From assembly GCA_009841115.1 (NCBI GenBank), contig VXML01000062.1, forward strand, positions 88,596 to 152,595: 64,000 nt of DNA, read 5' to 3'. Of this stretch, positions 25,067 to 33,404 are shown piece after piece (the stretch's first letter is position 1; each line of letters opens with the position of its first letter). Both the position numbers and the translations under genes were made by a program. The notes beneath the pieces were generated by a model. It was not told where the DNA came from. It was given only the letters and a program-made list of their open reading frames with translations, and searched no databases. Source of the stretch: Gemmatimonadota bacterium. GTDB taxonomy: Bacteria; Latescibacterota; UBA2968; UBA8231.

Positions 25067-26112
25067 AGCGTTTGCACTTGAGAGTCCTCGATGGCGTAGT
25101 CGATATAGGCAGTAGTCACGAGTGAGTGGAGCTTCCGGCACTGCTCGTCCCCCTGCACGAGCAGTGCTTCCCGATCTTCCCGATCCGGCCACTCATAGCG
25201 GATCAGGGTGCCGAGGCGACCAGCGAGCCGTTTGGTCGCCGCTCCCGTGTGTGCATCAGGGCTTTCACCAATGGACGTCAGTTCTGCCGCTATTGCGTCG
25301 AGGGCGCAGCACAATGAGTTGGGCAGTAGGGGATTGGTAACGAGTAGGTCTAGCACCCGACTTGGCTGGACCTTGATGCCGTAGCTGCGCTTGTAGGCGT
25401 CGAGTGCTTGGCACGAACGCAACAAGCTCGTCCAGTTAGTATCCTCGGTCTCGCCCTGCTCGCGGCCAGCGGCAAACTGGGCGAGGAGCAATGAGACCAG
25501 CAGTTGGGCGCGTTCGATGAACCGGCCGAGCCGCATGAAGTGCCAACCTTCGTCGCGGTACATGGTCGCATTGGCCACCCCAATGAAGGTGTTGATTTCC
25601 CGTGCGGTCTCTGCATAGAAGCTCTCAGGGGAGACCTTCCAGATGTCCTCAATGTCGAGGTCGCGGATGCGTAGCCAAGCCAAGTTCAGGCAGGTCCACA
25701 TCTCGGCACTGATGCAGTGGCGCACTTGGCGGGCGTTTTCGCGGCCGAGGGCGAAGCAGTTCCGCATCGCATTGGGGTTGTCGCGCTCGAACGTGAGATC
25801 GCCCGCTAGGGTGTAGGAATCGGCCAAGGTGTAATCGTCGCTCTCACCGGCCGTAAGATCGTTCCAATACAGAGGAAGATAACCCCACAAAATCCCATAG
25901 GAGATGTCAGTGTCGCTCTCATTGGCCGCAAGATCGCCCCAAGGCGGTTGCCGCCTTAGGGCCTTGTATATCCGGTTCCAGCCAAAGTGGATTTCAGCAA
26001 GTGGCCGGTCCACCAGTGCTTCCACCTGCCAGCGCAGCAAATGGCACAGATGTTCGGCCCGCTCGATGTTGCGGCCCATCCAGTACAGTCCTTGAGCACT
26101 GCGCGAAAGCAT
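25063..26112 (-). CDS. Alpha-E domain protein (DUF403)
   Basis: The 349-residue, mostly helical protein begins MLSRSAQGLYWMGRNIERAEH, the signature of the alpha-E family. Other conserved segments are FMRLGRFIERAQLLVSLLL and NPLLPNSLCCALDAIAAEL. Its gene lies between an ATP-grasp gene and a transglutaminase gene with no spacing on either side, the usual arrangement of this family. Its biochemical role is unknown; it probably forms a complex with the ATP-grasp enzyme. Confidence 0.92.
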   Translation of the reverse strand: MLSRSAQGLYWMGRNIERAEHLCHLLRWQVEALVDRPLAEIHFGWNRIYKALRRQPPWGDLAANESDTDISYGILWGYLPLYWNDLTAGESDDYTLADSYTLAGDLTFERDNPNAMRNCFALGRENARQVRHCISAEMWTCLNLAWLRIRDLDIEDIWKVSPESFYAETAREINTFIGVANATMYRDEGWHFMRLGRFIERAQLLVSLLLAQFAAGREQGETEDTNWTSLLRSCQALDAYKRSYGIKVQPSRVLDLLVTNPLLPNSLCCALDAIAAELTSIGESPDAHTGAATKRLAGRLGTLIRYEWPDREDREALLVQGDEQCRKLHSLVTTAYIDYAIEDSQVQTL

Positions 26113-27549
26113 TCAGTCCTCCAGTACCCAGAGGTCCTTGCCGCCTCCGCCTTGGCTGGAATTGACCACGAGACTGCCCCGGCGCAGCGCCACGCGGCAG
26201 AAGGCCCCGGGCACGATGCGGGTCTCGCGGCCGTGGAGGACAAAAGGGCGCAGATCAACGTGGCGCGGCTCGGCGCGGCCCTCAATGAAGCAGGGTGCGC
26301 TTGACAGCGAGAGGACCGGCTGAGAGATAAAATCGGCTGGGTCGGCGCGAAGCTCCTCGGCGTAGGCTGTGCGCTCGGCGGGCGTGGCGTGCGGGCCGAT
26401 GAGCATACCGTAGCCGCCGGATTCGCCCACGCGCTTCACCACTAAGTTTTCGAGGTTGTCGAGGGTGTACTCCAAGTCCTTTGGCCGTCGGCACAGGTGG
26501 GTCTTCACGTTGGCGAGGATTGGCTCTTCGCCTAGGTAGTAGCGGATCATGTCGGGGACGTAAGCATAGACGCTTTTGTCGTCGGCCACGCCCGTCCCCG
26601 GGGCGTTTGCCAAAGCCACGTTTCCGAGCTTAAAGGCGTGCAGCAGTCCAGGCACTCCGAGCAGGGAGTCGGGGCGGAAAACGAGGGGGTCGAGGAAGTC
26701 GTCATCGACCCGGCGGTAGATCACATCGACGCGCCGCAGTCCCTTGGTGGTGCGCATGTACACGAAGCCGTTGTTGACTAGCAAGTCGCGTCCTTCTACG
26801 AGTGATGCGCCAATCTCATAGGCTAGGAACATGTGCTCGTAAAAGGCCGAGTTATAGACTCCGGGTGTGAGCAGGACGATACAGGGGTCGGTGCATCCAT
26901 CGGGGGCGAGGTCGCGCAAGGTCTGGAGTAGGACCTGCCCGTAGTGCTCTACCTCGCGCACGCGGCAGCTCCGGTAGAGGCGGCGCAAGCTGGTCTTCAC
27001 CACCTTGCGGTTGGCGATCATATAGGACACGCCCGAGGGCACGCGCAGGTTGTCCTCAAGCACTAGGAAGCCGTCTTCGAGGGTGCGCACTATATCGGTG
27101 CCGCAGACGGCGACCCACGTGCCGTGGGGGACGGAGACGCCGCGCATATCAATGCGGTACTGGGGACAGCCGCGCACCACGTCGGCCGGGATCACGCCAT
27201 CGGCGATAATGCGGGCTTCGCCGTACACGTCCTCTAGAAAGCGGTTCAGGGCACCGATGCGCTGGGTGAGGCCGCTTTCGAGATGCCGCCACTCGGCAGC
27301 CGAGAGGAGCCGAGGCACGCAGTCGATGGGAATGATGCGCTCGTCGGCCTCGTCGTCGCCATAGACGGTGAAGGTGATGCCTTCAGAGGAGAAGGAATGC
27401 GTTACTCGCTCTTGGATCGCACCGAACTCTTCGTCGGAAAGCCGGCACAGGGTGTCGTATAATTCACGGCAGTGCTCGCGGGGTGTGCCGTCGGGCAGAA
27501 ACATTTCATCGTAGATTGCGGCGTTGAGATCGTAGGCGTCGAAGTGCAT
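26113..27549 (-). CDS. Circularly permuted ATP-grasp type 2 protein (DUF404/DUF407)
   Basis: I chose the ATG at 27549 (MHFDAYDLNAAIYDEMF), which starts where family members start; a GTG at 27588 would add 13 Pro/Ser-rich residues. The 478-residue protein shows the permuted ATP-grasp core: VSVPHGTWVAVCGTDIVR, FLVLEDNLRVPSGVSYMI, GRDLLVNNGFVYMRTT, and near the end LVVKRVGESGGYGMLIG and REPRHVDLRPF-like strands. ATP-grasp enzymes form amide or peptide bonds through acyl phosphates. With the alpha-E and transglutaminase genes this forms a known conserved trio predicted to make or modify a peptide, with the product still unknown. Confidence 0.92.
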   Translation of the reverse strand: MHFDAYDLNAAIYDEMFLPDGTPREHCRELYDTLCRLSDEEFGAIQERVTHSFSSEGITFTVYGDDEADERIIPIDCVPRLLSAAEWRHLESGLTQRIGALNRFLEDVYGEARIIADGVIPADVVRGCPQYRIDMRGVSVPHGTWVAVCGTDIVRTLEDGFLVLEDNLRVPSGVSYMIANRKVVKTSLRRLYRSCRVREVEHYGQVLLQTLRDLAPDGCTDPCIVLLTPGVYNSAFYEHMFLAYEIGASLVEGRDLLVNNGFVYMRTTKGLRRVDVIYRRVDDDFLDPLVFRPDSLLGVPGLLHAFKLGNVALANAPGTGVADDKSVYAYVPDMIRYYLGEEPILANVKTHLCRRPKDLEYTLDNLENLVVKRVGESGGYGMLIGPHATPAERTAYAEELRADPADFISQPVLSLSSAPCFIEGRAEPRHVDLRPFVLHGRETRIVPGAFCRVALRRGSLVVNSSQGGGGKDLWVLED

Positions 27550-27633
27550 GGGACGATTCGCCGATCGGGGGGAGGGTTGCGAGGGCACGACCGGAGGAGG
27601 GGAAGGATTCCGGCCGACTCCACACTTAGGTGA

Positions 27634-27662
27634 AATATATACTATTTACTTTTGGAAAAACA
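27634..27662 (-). promoter_or_regulatory. Weak candidate promoter of the ATP-grasp operon
   Basis: On the minus strand TGTTTT (27657-27662), 17 bases, then TATATT (27634-27639). This AT-rich patch is the only promoter-like sequence in the 200 bases between the ATP-grasp start and the enolase-superfamily gene. Confidence 0.3.
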
Positions 27663-27752
27663 GATGAATCCCTCCTATGTGACGAGGACCATCTTGCACC
27701 TGTGACCGACCGACCTGTAACTGACGCCTGCGTATAGTCGCTTAGCCCTGCC

Positions 27753-29006
27753 TCATTCCGCCGTCAGCACGGGCGACTCGGCAGCGCGGGCGTAGAGGTC
27801 GGCGAATTCGGCGCTGCTGTCGTCGTCGAGGAGTTCGGTGCTCGATCCCCATTCGTCAACGGGGTGGTTGCCGCCTTGGAAGAAGGTCCACTTCTGCCCA
27901 GAGTTGGCAAAGTAGATGTTGATGCCGCCGGCGCGGGAGACCTTGACCAGCCGTTTGGGCAGGCTGTGGTCGGCTTGTTCGACGCGGTATTTTGCCAGCG
28001 CTTCTTCGTCGATTTCAATGCCTAAACCCGGCGCTTCGGACACCCGGGCGTGGCCGCCGATGACCTCGATTCGCTGTTTGAGCAGGCTGTGCTCGTATAG
28101 CTCGTGGCAGGTGATGGTCGGCCACTGGGCTTGGACTAGCACTGCGCTCAGGTGCAGCGAGAGTGCGGTGGTTGGCCCGGCACCGACCATTTGCAGGAAG
28201 AAGGGCATGCGCAGCGCCTCGCACGTGTGGCCTTGGCTGGTGATCGCGTTGACGCCGCCGCCCAAGATCCAGCCGTCGCAGACGCCGCCTAGCTCCATGG
28301 CCTCTCGGGGGTGGATTACGCCGTAGTGATGGGCGATGGCGGTGCTGATCTGGGTGCGCAGGAAGCGGTTGCCAGAGGCGTCGTGGCGCGGGATTGGGTC
28401 TTCGAAAATTTTGATTTTGGGGAAGGTCTGCTCCAACTCGCGCAGTAGGGGGATGGCATTGGAGGCATTGTTTAAAAAGGCGTTCCAGTCGGCGTCGATG
28501 CGGAAGTGGTCGGGAGTAACGGCACTGATTTGGCGGATAGTCTCGCGGACATCGAACCACGGTCGGGTCTTGATCTTTATGCTGGTGTAGCCGAGCTCGA
28601 CCGCGGTTTGAGCCTCGATGGCGTAGCGTTCCGGAGACATATCGTGATCCCAAAACGAGATGGCGCACCAGTCGCGGCACTTGGTGCCCAAGAGCTTGTA
28701 GAGCGGCACGCCGGCCAGTTTCCCTGCGGCGTCGAAGAGGGCCATTTGCAGGCCAGCACCCAAGGAATCGTCCCACATGACGGCAAAGGGCGATTGGCCG
28801 AGGACGCGCTCGTGGGTTTGGACGCGACCCCAGGTGTAGTTCTGAATGGTCTCGCCCCAGCCGACGACGCCAGCGTCGGTTTCGACGCGGGTGATTTCGA
28901 GCTCGGACCAGGTGTGGATGCCGGCGCGTTCCATGTCGCGGCGGACGCGCTCGACAAACGGCACTTGCAGGGTGAAGCGTTCGACGTGAGTGATAGTGGC
29001 AGTCAT
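27753..29006 (-). CDS. Mandelate racemase/muconate lactonizing enzyme family protein (sugar-acid dehydratase-like)
   Basis: The 417-residue protein has the enolase-superfamily cap domain (residues 1-125) and a TIM barrel. The KxK motif is GYTSIKIKTRP; metal-binding acids are in HFRIDADWNAFLNN and KIFEDPIPRHD, and a third lies around IHPREAMELGGVCDGW. The C terminus is extended by about 50 residues. Family members include L-fuconate, galactonate and gluconate dehydratases. It is transcribed away from a cluster holding a lactonase, an aldolase and an aldose dehydrogenase, which makes dehydration of an aldonic acid the best guess. Confidence 0.88.
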   Translation of the reverse strand: MTATITHVERFTLQVPFVERVRRDMERAGIHTWSELEITRVETDAGVVGWGETIQNYTWGRVQTHERVLGQSPFAVMWDDSLGAGLQMALFDAAGKLAGVPLYKLLGTKCRDWCAISFWDHDMSPERYAIEAQTAVELGYTSIKIKTRPWFDVRETIRQISAVTPDHFRIDADWNAFLNNASNAIPLLRELEQTFPKIKIFEDPIPRHDASGNRFLRTQISTAIAHHYGVIHPREAMELGGVCDGWILGGGVNAITSQGHTCEALRMPFFLQMVGAGPTTALSLHLSAVLVQAQWPTITCHELYEHSLLKQRIEVIGGHARVSEAPGLGIEIDEEALAKYRVEQADHSLPKRLVKVSRAGGINIYFANSGQKWTFFQGGNHPVDEWGSSTELLDDDSSAEFADLYARAAESPVLTAE

Positions 29007-29064
29007 GGGAGAGCCTTCCTTGGTGTTGGGTGATGGGCAGTAGTGTCGAGCGGGGCAGCGGAAG

Positions 29065-29091
29065 TGTCAAGGCCGCTTGACGGGTCAAGCG
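29065..29091. promoter_or_regulatory. Operator-like palindrome and overlapping -35 boxes in the divergent sugar-acid promoter
   Basis: The 18-base palindrome CGCTTGACGGGTCAAGCG (29074-29091) has eight-base arms around two bases. A further half site GTCAAG lies at 29066-29071, giving three alternating half sites. On the minus strand TTGACA (29065-29070) and TTGACC (29083-29088) also read as -35 boxes for the enolase-superfamily gene; downstream -10 candidates are poor. The site lies between the two divergent arms, where a GntR- or LacI-type regulator would bind. Confidence 0.5.
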
Positions 29092-29135
29092 CGCCTCCCT
29101 TAATTCCCGGCCTCACATAGCCAAAGGAATGCCTT

Positions 29136-30095
29136 ATGTCTGCTACTAGTTGGCGGGATCACCCCTACGCGGGTGTGTTTCCCGCGACCTTGTGTCCTTT
29201 CCACGCCGACGAGTCGATTGACGAAGAAGGGCTGCGGGACTATATCGCCGAATTAGCCGCGGTCGATGGCGTCGATGGCTTGACCTGCAATGGCCACACC
29301 GGCGAGATCATGTCGCTGCGCCCGGCCGAGCGCAATCGGGTGACGCAGATTGTGGCCGAGACGGTCAAGGCTGCTGGGCGCACGGTGAAGACGATCTCCG
29401 GCGTGTCGGTCGAAGGTAGCTTGGAGGGCATTGACCATGCACTGGCGGCCAAGGACGCCGGGGCCGATGCGATCTTGTTGATGCCGCCGCACCACTGGTT
29501 GCGCTTTGGCCGGTCGAGTCAGACCGCGGTGGGTTTTTTTGAGGATGTGGCCTCGGCCGGGATCGACATTGTGGTGCATCAGTATCCAGCGTGGACCAAG
29601 GCCGGCTATACGCTCGACGAGATGAAGGCGCTAGTGCAGATTCCCCGAGTCAAGTGCATCAAGATGGGCACCCGCGATATGAGCCGCTGGCTCTACGACT
29701 ACCAAGAGTTGAAAAAGGTAAACTCCGACGTGCCGATTATCACCTGCCACGACGAGTTTTTGCTGCCCAGCTTGCTGGAGGCGGCCGATGGAGCGCTGGT
29801 CGGCTTTGCCGGTTTTGTGCCCGAGCTGATCGTCGAGTTGGTGCAGCGGGCGTTAGACGGGGATTTGGCTGGGGCCAAGGAGGTGCAGAAAAAGGTCGAG
29901 CCGCTCAACCGCATTGTCTATGCTTTTGGCGAGCCGTCGTCGAGCGCGCATCAGCGCATGAAGTGCGCCCGCTGGCTGCTGGGCAAGTTCCCCTCGCCGA
30001 AGATGCGGCGGCCCCTGCGGGACTTGGCACCAGCGGAGATCGCGGGCATTCGGCAGGGGTTGGAGGCGCTTGGTTACGAGTGCGTTCGCAAGTAG
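29136..30095 (+). CDS. DapA/N-acetylneuraminate lyase-family aldolase
   Basis: The 319-residue TIM-barrel protein resembles dihydrodipicolinate synthase. The Schiff-base Lys is probably K176 in RVKCIKMGTRDMSRW, and the conserved Tyr is Y150 in HQYPAW. The N-terminal segment GVDGLTCNGHTGE replaces the pyruvate-binding GTTGE with GHTGE. Such variants act on 2-keto-3-deoxy sugar acids or on related dehydratase reactions rather than in lysine synthesis. It heads a plus-strand operon of five further sugar-related genes and faces the sugar-acid dehydratase-like gene. Confidence 0.88.
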   Translation: MSATSWRDHPYAGVFPATLCPFHADESIDEEGLRDYIAELAAVDGVDGLTCNGHTGEIMSLRPAERNRVTQIVAETVKAAGRTVKTISGVSVEGSLEGIDHALAAKDAGADAILLMPPHHWLRFGRSSQTAVGFFEDVASAGIDIVVHQYPAWTKAGYTLDEMKALVQIPRVKCIKMGTRDMSRWLYDYQELKKVNSDVPIITCHDEFLLPSLLEAADGALVGFAGFVPELIVELVQRALDGDLAGAKEVQKKVEPLNRIVYAFGEPSSSAHQRMKCARWLLGKFPSPKMRRPLRDLAPAEIAGIRQGLEALGYECVRK

Positions 30096-30110
30096 AAGGG
30101 AAGGTCTGTC

Positions 30111-31391
30111 ATGGAAGTTCCCAAGTTGGATGATCCGGTAAAAGTCGCCCTGATCGGCACGGGCAATCGCGCCAGCACCATTTACCAACCCTTGCTGCCG
30201 ACGCTTAAAGATTGGGTTGAGGTGGTGGCTTGCGTTGATCCGGTCCAGGAGCATTGCGACCGGGCGGCTGCCGCGCTCGGGGCGCGGGCTTATTACGATG
30301 TGTGCGAATTGGTCAAGGACGGGATCGCCGAGGCCGCATTGGTCGTCACGCCGGTGCCGTCGCACTACGCCTATTCGGTCTATCTGTCGAGCCACGGCAT
30401 CCACAATATGTGCGAGACGACTTGGTGCAGCTTGATAGCCCAGGCGCGGGAGATGATCCGGGTGGCGCGGGAGCAAGGGGTGGTGGTGCGAGTGGCAGAG
30501 AACTTCTTCCGCTTTGCCTGCGACCGCTTCGCCCTAACGGTGAAGGACAGCGGGTTTATCGGCCGCATTGGCCGCATCTTCAGCTACGCCGACCACACCG
30601 GGTATCACAACAACTCGCGCTGGGTACGCTTTTTTGGGCATCCCGTATGGGCACAGGCCATCGGGCATTCGATGGAGACGCCGTCCTTCCGCTCTATGCC
30701 GCACCGCTTTCACTCCGGCGAGCACTTCACGGCGCATTACTTCGGTTTTGCCGATGGCGAGATGGTCGCCGATCAGCTTGCCAATGGCAAAGGCTGGTTG
30801 GGGCGGCATCCGCGGCCTGGGTACACCGAATGGCAGGGCGAGCGCGGGACGCTGCTCTATCGGGCGCAGGATCCGGGGGTGGGAGCGAGCAAGGGGGGCT
30901 TTACGATCGCCAAGATGCAGCTTAGGCGCTGTTCGGATGCTGGGATTGACCCTGAGCACGGGGTGGAGACGATTCGCTCGATTGCCGACGAGATCGTCGA
31001 TGTCATCGACGAGGACGACGGCTATAGCTGGACCCGGAGCTATGCCGACACCAGCCTGGGCCGGATCGAATACGAAAATCCCTTTCGCACCAATGAGTAT
31101 TCGAATCTGCGCAAGGACTACGGCGCATCGGCGATGAGCCATATTGCCGACTTTGCGCTCGCCGTGCGGGGGGTGCAGCAGAGCGAATTCGACGACGAAG
31201 ACGCGTTGATGTCACTGGCGATGAATATGGCCTGCGATTTGTCGGCGCAGAACGAGGGGCAGCGGATAGCCCTGCCATTGGCCGACGAGGCGGCTGCGGA
31301 CGCTCCGCAGCACCAGAGCCTCACCAAACAGTACGGCATCGATCCAATGGACGTAGAGGGCATGATGTCGGTCAACTACGCCCAGCCCTGA
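30111..31391 (+). CDS. Gfo/Idh/MocA-family oxidoreductase
   Basis: The 426-residue protein starts at the ATG 30111 after GAAGGGAAGG. The nucleotide-binding fold is KVALIGTGNRASTIYQPLL near residue 10, with VTPVPSHYAYSVYLSS following; the EKP motif is replaced by MCETTWCSLIAQA, so the usual Lys-Pro is missing. The C-terminal half includes GHPVWAQAIGHSMETPSF. The loss of the motif is odd and may mean a changed catalytic role. It lies in the sugar-acid operon between the aldolase and the oligogalacturonate lyase-like gene. Confidence 0.85.
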   Translation: MEVPKLDDPVKVALIGTGNRASTIYQPLLPTLKDWVEVVACVDPVQEHCDRAAAALGARAYYDVCELVKDGIAEAALVVTPVPSHYAYSVYLSSHGIHNMCETTWCSLIAQAREMIRVAREQGVVVRVAENFFRFACDRFALTVKDSGFIGRIGRIFSYADHTGYHNNSRWVRFFGHPVWAQAIGHSMETPSFRSMPHRFHSGEHFTAHYFGFADGEMVADQLANGKGWLGRHPRPGYTEWQGERGTLLYRAQDPGVGASKGGFTIAKMQLRRCSDAGIDPEHGVETIRSIADEIVDVIDEDDGYSWTRSYADTSLGRIEYENPFRTNEYSNLRKDYGASAMSHIADFALAVRGVQQSEFDDEDALMSLAMNMACDLSAQNEGQRIALPLADEAAADAPQHQSLTKQYGIDPMDVEGMMSVNYAQP

Positions 31392-31392
31392 C

Positions 31393-32484
31393 GTGGGACG
31401 GGGCACGCTTTATCCGCCCGAGTCGCGGACTTTGCGCGACGCCCAGACGGGTGCTGAAGTCCGCCAGATTACGGCGCATGAGTCCATTCACCACCATCCT
31501 TTCTACTATATCCCCGCGTACGACGACGCGATGCGGCATCTGGTGTTTGTCTCGCACCGCACGGGCCGCCCAGAGCTTTTTTTGGAATTGCGCGATTCTG
31601 GACAGTTGCTGCAGCTAACCGAGCACGAGGAGCTGGCCGAGTTTTCGATCGCGCCGTCGCACGATGGCCGTTATGTCTATTTCACCGATGGGCAAGGGGC
31701 TTGGCGGGTGGATACTGAGACCTGTGAGGAAGAGCAGTTGGCTTCTTTCGCCACCGAGTCCATGCGCGAAAAAGGCATGGTTGCAGCGGCGATGGGGACG
31801 ACGGCGCTTAGTTACGACGATCAGTGGTGGGCGGTGCCGGTGAAGATGGGCGATGTGGCGCGCTTGGTGGTGATTGATATCTGTAGCGGCGCGAGTGAGG
31901 TGATTGTGGAACGGGATTCGATTGGCCATCCAGAATTTCATCCGAATGATAGTTCGCTGTTGCGCTACGCCGGGCCGTATTACGAGCGGATGTGGGTGGT
32001 AAATCGGGATGGCAGCGGCCATCGGCTGGCGTACGCGCGCGAGGGGAACGAGTGGATCGTCCACGAGACTTGGCACCCGTGCAAGCGGGAGTTGCTGACG
32101 ACGCGCTGGCCGCACGGAGTTATCGGCGTTGATGTCGATACCGGGGCCGTGCGGCCGGTCTGTTCGTTCAACGCTTGGCATCCGATGGTCAGCCGGGATG
32201 GCGCGCGAATGGTGGCGGATACGACGTTTCCCGATAGCGGGTTGCAGGTGTTTGATCCCAACGATGGGGTCGGTGCGCCGCAACTGCTCTGCCTGTCGCG
32301 GTCGAGTAACGAGGGCAAACACTGGAATACTGACCACTGTCCGTACGACGATGGCCCGGTTGAGGTCTATGCGCCGCAGCACACGCATCCGCATCCGAAT
32401 TTTTCGCCGGATGGGCGCTACGTGGTCTTTGCGTCGGATCAGAGTGGATGGGCGCAGGTGTACGAGTGCCGAGTTGAGATTTAA
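31393..32484 (+). CDS. Oligogalacturonate lyase-like beta-propeller protein (PL22 type)
   Basis: The start is a GTG at 31393, one base after the previous stop. The 363-residue protein has seven TolB-like blades (HLVFVSHRTGRPELFLEL, YVYFTDGQGAWRVDTET, HPEFHPNDSSLLRYAG). The segment QHTHPHPNFSPDGRYVV near the C terminus keeps the Q-x2-H-x-H metal ligands of family 22 oligogalacturonate lyases, and HETWHPC supplies another His. The first residues, TLYPPESRTLRDAQTG, also fit that family. It would split unsaturated oligogalacturonides in the cytoplasm by beta-elimination. There is no signal peptide. Confidence 0.8.
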   Translation: MGRGTLYPPESRTLRDAQTGAEVRQITAHESIHHHPFYYIPAYDDAMRHLVFVSHRTGRPELFLELRDSGQLLQLTEHEELAEFSIAPSHDGRYVYFTDGQGAWRVDTETCEEEQLASFATESMREKGMVAAAMGTTALSYDDQWWAVPVKMGDVARLVVIDICSGASEVIVERDSIGHPEFHPNDSSLLRYAGPYYERMWVVNRDGSGHRLAYAREGNEWIVHETWHPCKRELLTTRWPHGVIGVDVDTGAVRPVCSFNAWHPMVSRDGARMVADTTFPDSGLQVFDPNDGVGAPQLLCLSRSSNEGKHWNTDHCPYDDGPVEVYAPQHTHPHPNFSPDGRYVVFASDQSGWAQVYECRVEI

Positions 32485-32505
32485 TCCCTAAATAGAGGAA
32501 GGATC

Positions 32506-33402
32506 ATGCTACCTATCGTCGATACGCATCAACACATGTGGGATTTGGCGCAGTTTGCGCTGCCGTGGCTGGAGGGCGAGGGAATGGACCCGCTGCGGAA
32601 AAATTACTTGATGAGCGATTACTTGGCCGCGGGTGCTGGGGCTGGTATTGCCCGCACCATTTATATGGAAGTGGATGTCGCCGCTGAGCAGCACATTGCG
32701 GAGGCGGAGTTTGTCGCTGGCTTGTGTAGGACCGACGACAATCCAATGGCCGGGGCGGTGATCGGGGGCAGTCCGGGGGAGGATGGTTTCCGCGCTTATA
32801 TCGACCGCTTTAAGGACGAGGGCGCTATCAAGGGTGTGCGGCAGGTGTTGCACGTGCCTGACGCCGAGCCGGGCCATTGTCTGCAGGAGGGTTTCGTTCG
32901 GGATGTGCAGTACCTAGGAGAGATCGGCATGAGCTTCGATTTGTGCCTGCGGCCGAGCGAGTTAGGAGACGCGGTCGGCTTGGTGGATCAGTGTCCAGAT
33001 ACGCTTTTCATCGTCGATCACTGCGGCAACGCCGATCCGCAGATCGTCAACGGCGCGGCGGATCACGATCCGGCCAACCCGTTCAGCCACACCAAAGAGC
33101 AATGGCAGAGCGACATGGCCGCATTGGGCGCACGGGAACAAGTAGTCTGCAAAATATCCGGGATCGTCGCTCGGGCACCCGCAGGATGGAGCGCAGACAC
33201 ACTGGCGTCGGCGGTCAATCACTGCTTGGACAGCTTTGGGCCGGATCGGGTGGTGTTCGGCGGCGACTGGCCGGTGTGCAACTTTGGGGCGAGTTTGGGG
33301 GCGTGGGTGGCGGCGCTGCGGGAGATCGTCTCCGGGCGGCCGGAGGAAGAGCAGGCTAAATTGCTCGCCGGCAATGCCGAGCGGCTCTACGGACTGGAGT
33401 GA
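32506..33402 (+). CDS. Amidohydrolase 2 family lactonase (L-fuconolactonase-like, COG3618)
   Basis: The 298-residue TIM-barrel protein begins PIVDTHQHMWDLAQFALPW, the D-T-H-x-H start of COG3618 lactonases. LFIVDHCGNADPQI carries a later His and RVVFGGDWPVCNFG the catalytic Asp. Characterised relatives hydrolyse L-fucono-1,5-lactone, L-rhamnono-lactone or 4-sulfomuconolactone. Its gene overlaps that of an aldose-1-dehydrogenase-like enzyme, which would make such a lactone. GGAAGG precedes the ATG. Confidence 0.9.
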   Translation: MLPIVDTHQHMWDLAQFALPWLEGEGMDPLRKNYLMSDYLAAGAGAGIARTIYMEVDVAAEQHIAEAEFVAGLCRTDDNPMAGAVIGGSPGEDGFRAYIDRFKDEGAIKGVRQVLHVPDAEPGHCLQEGFVRDVQYLGEIGMSFDLCLRPSELGDAVGLVDQCPDTLFIVDHCGNADPQIVNGAADHDPANPFSHTKEQWQSDMAALGAREQVVCKISGIVARAPAGWSADTLASAVNHCLDSFGPDRVVFGGDWPVCNFGASLGAWVAALREIVSGRPEEEQAKLLAGNAERLYGLE

Positions 33403-33404
33403 GC

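Noticed and set aside
28015..29088. 357-residue Arg/Pro-rich open frame on the minus strand
   Set aside because: It is a frame-shifted shadow of the enolase-superfamily gene.
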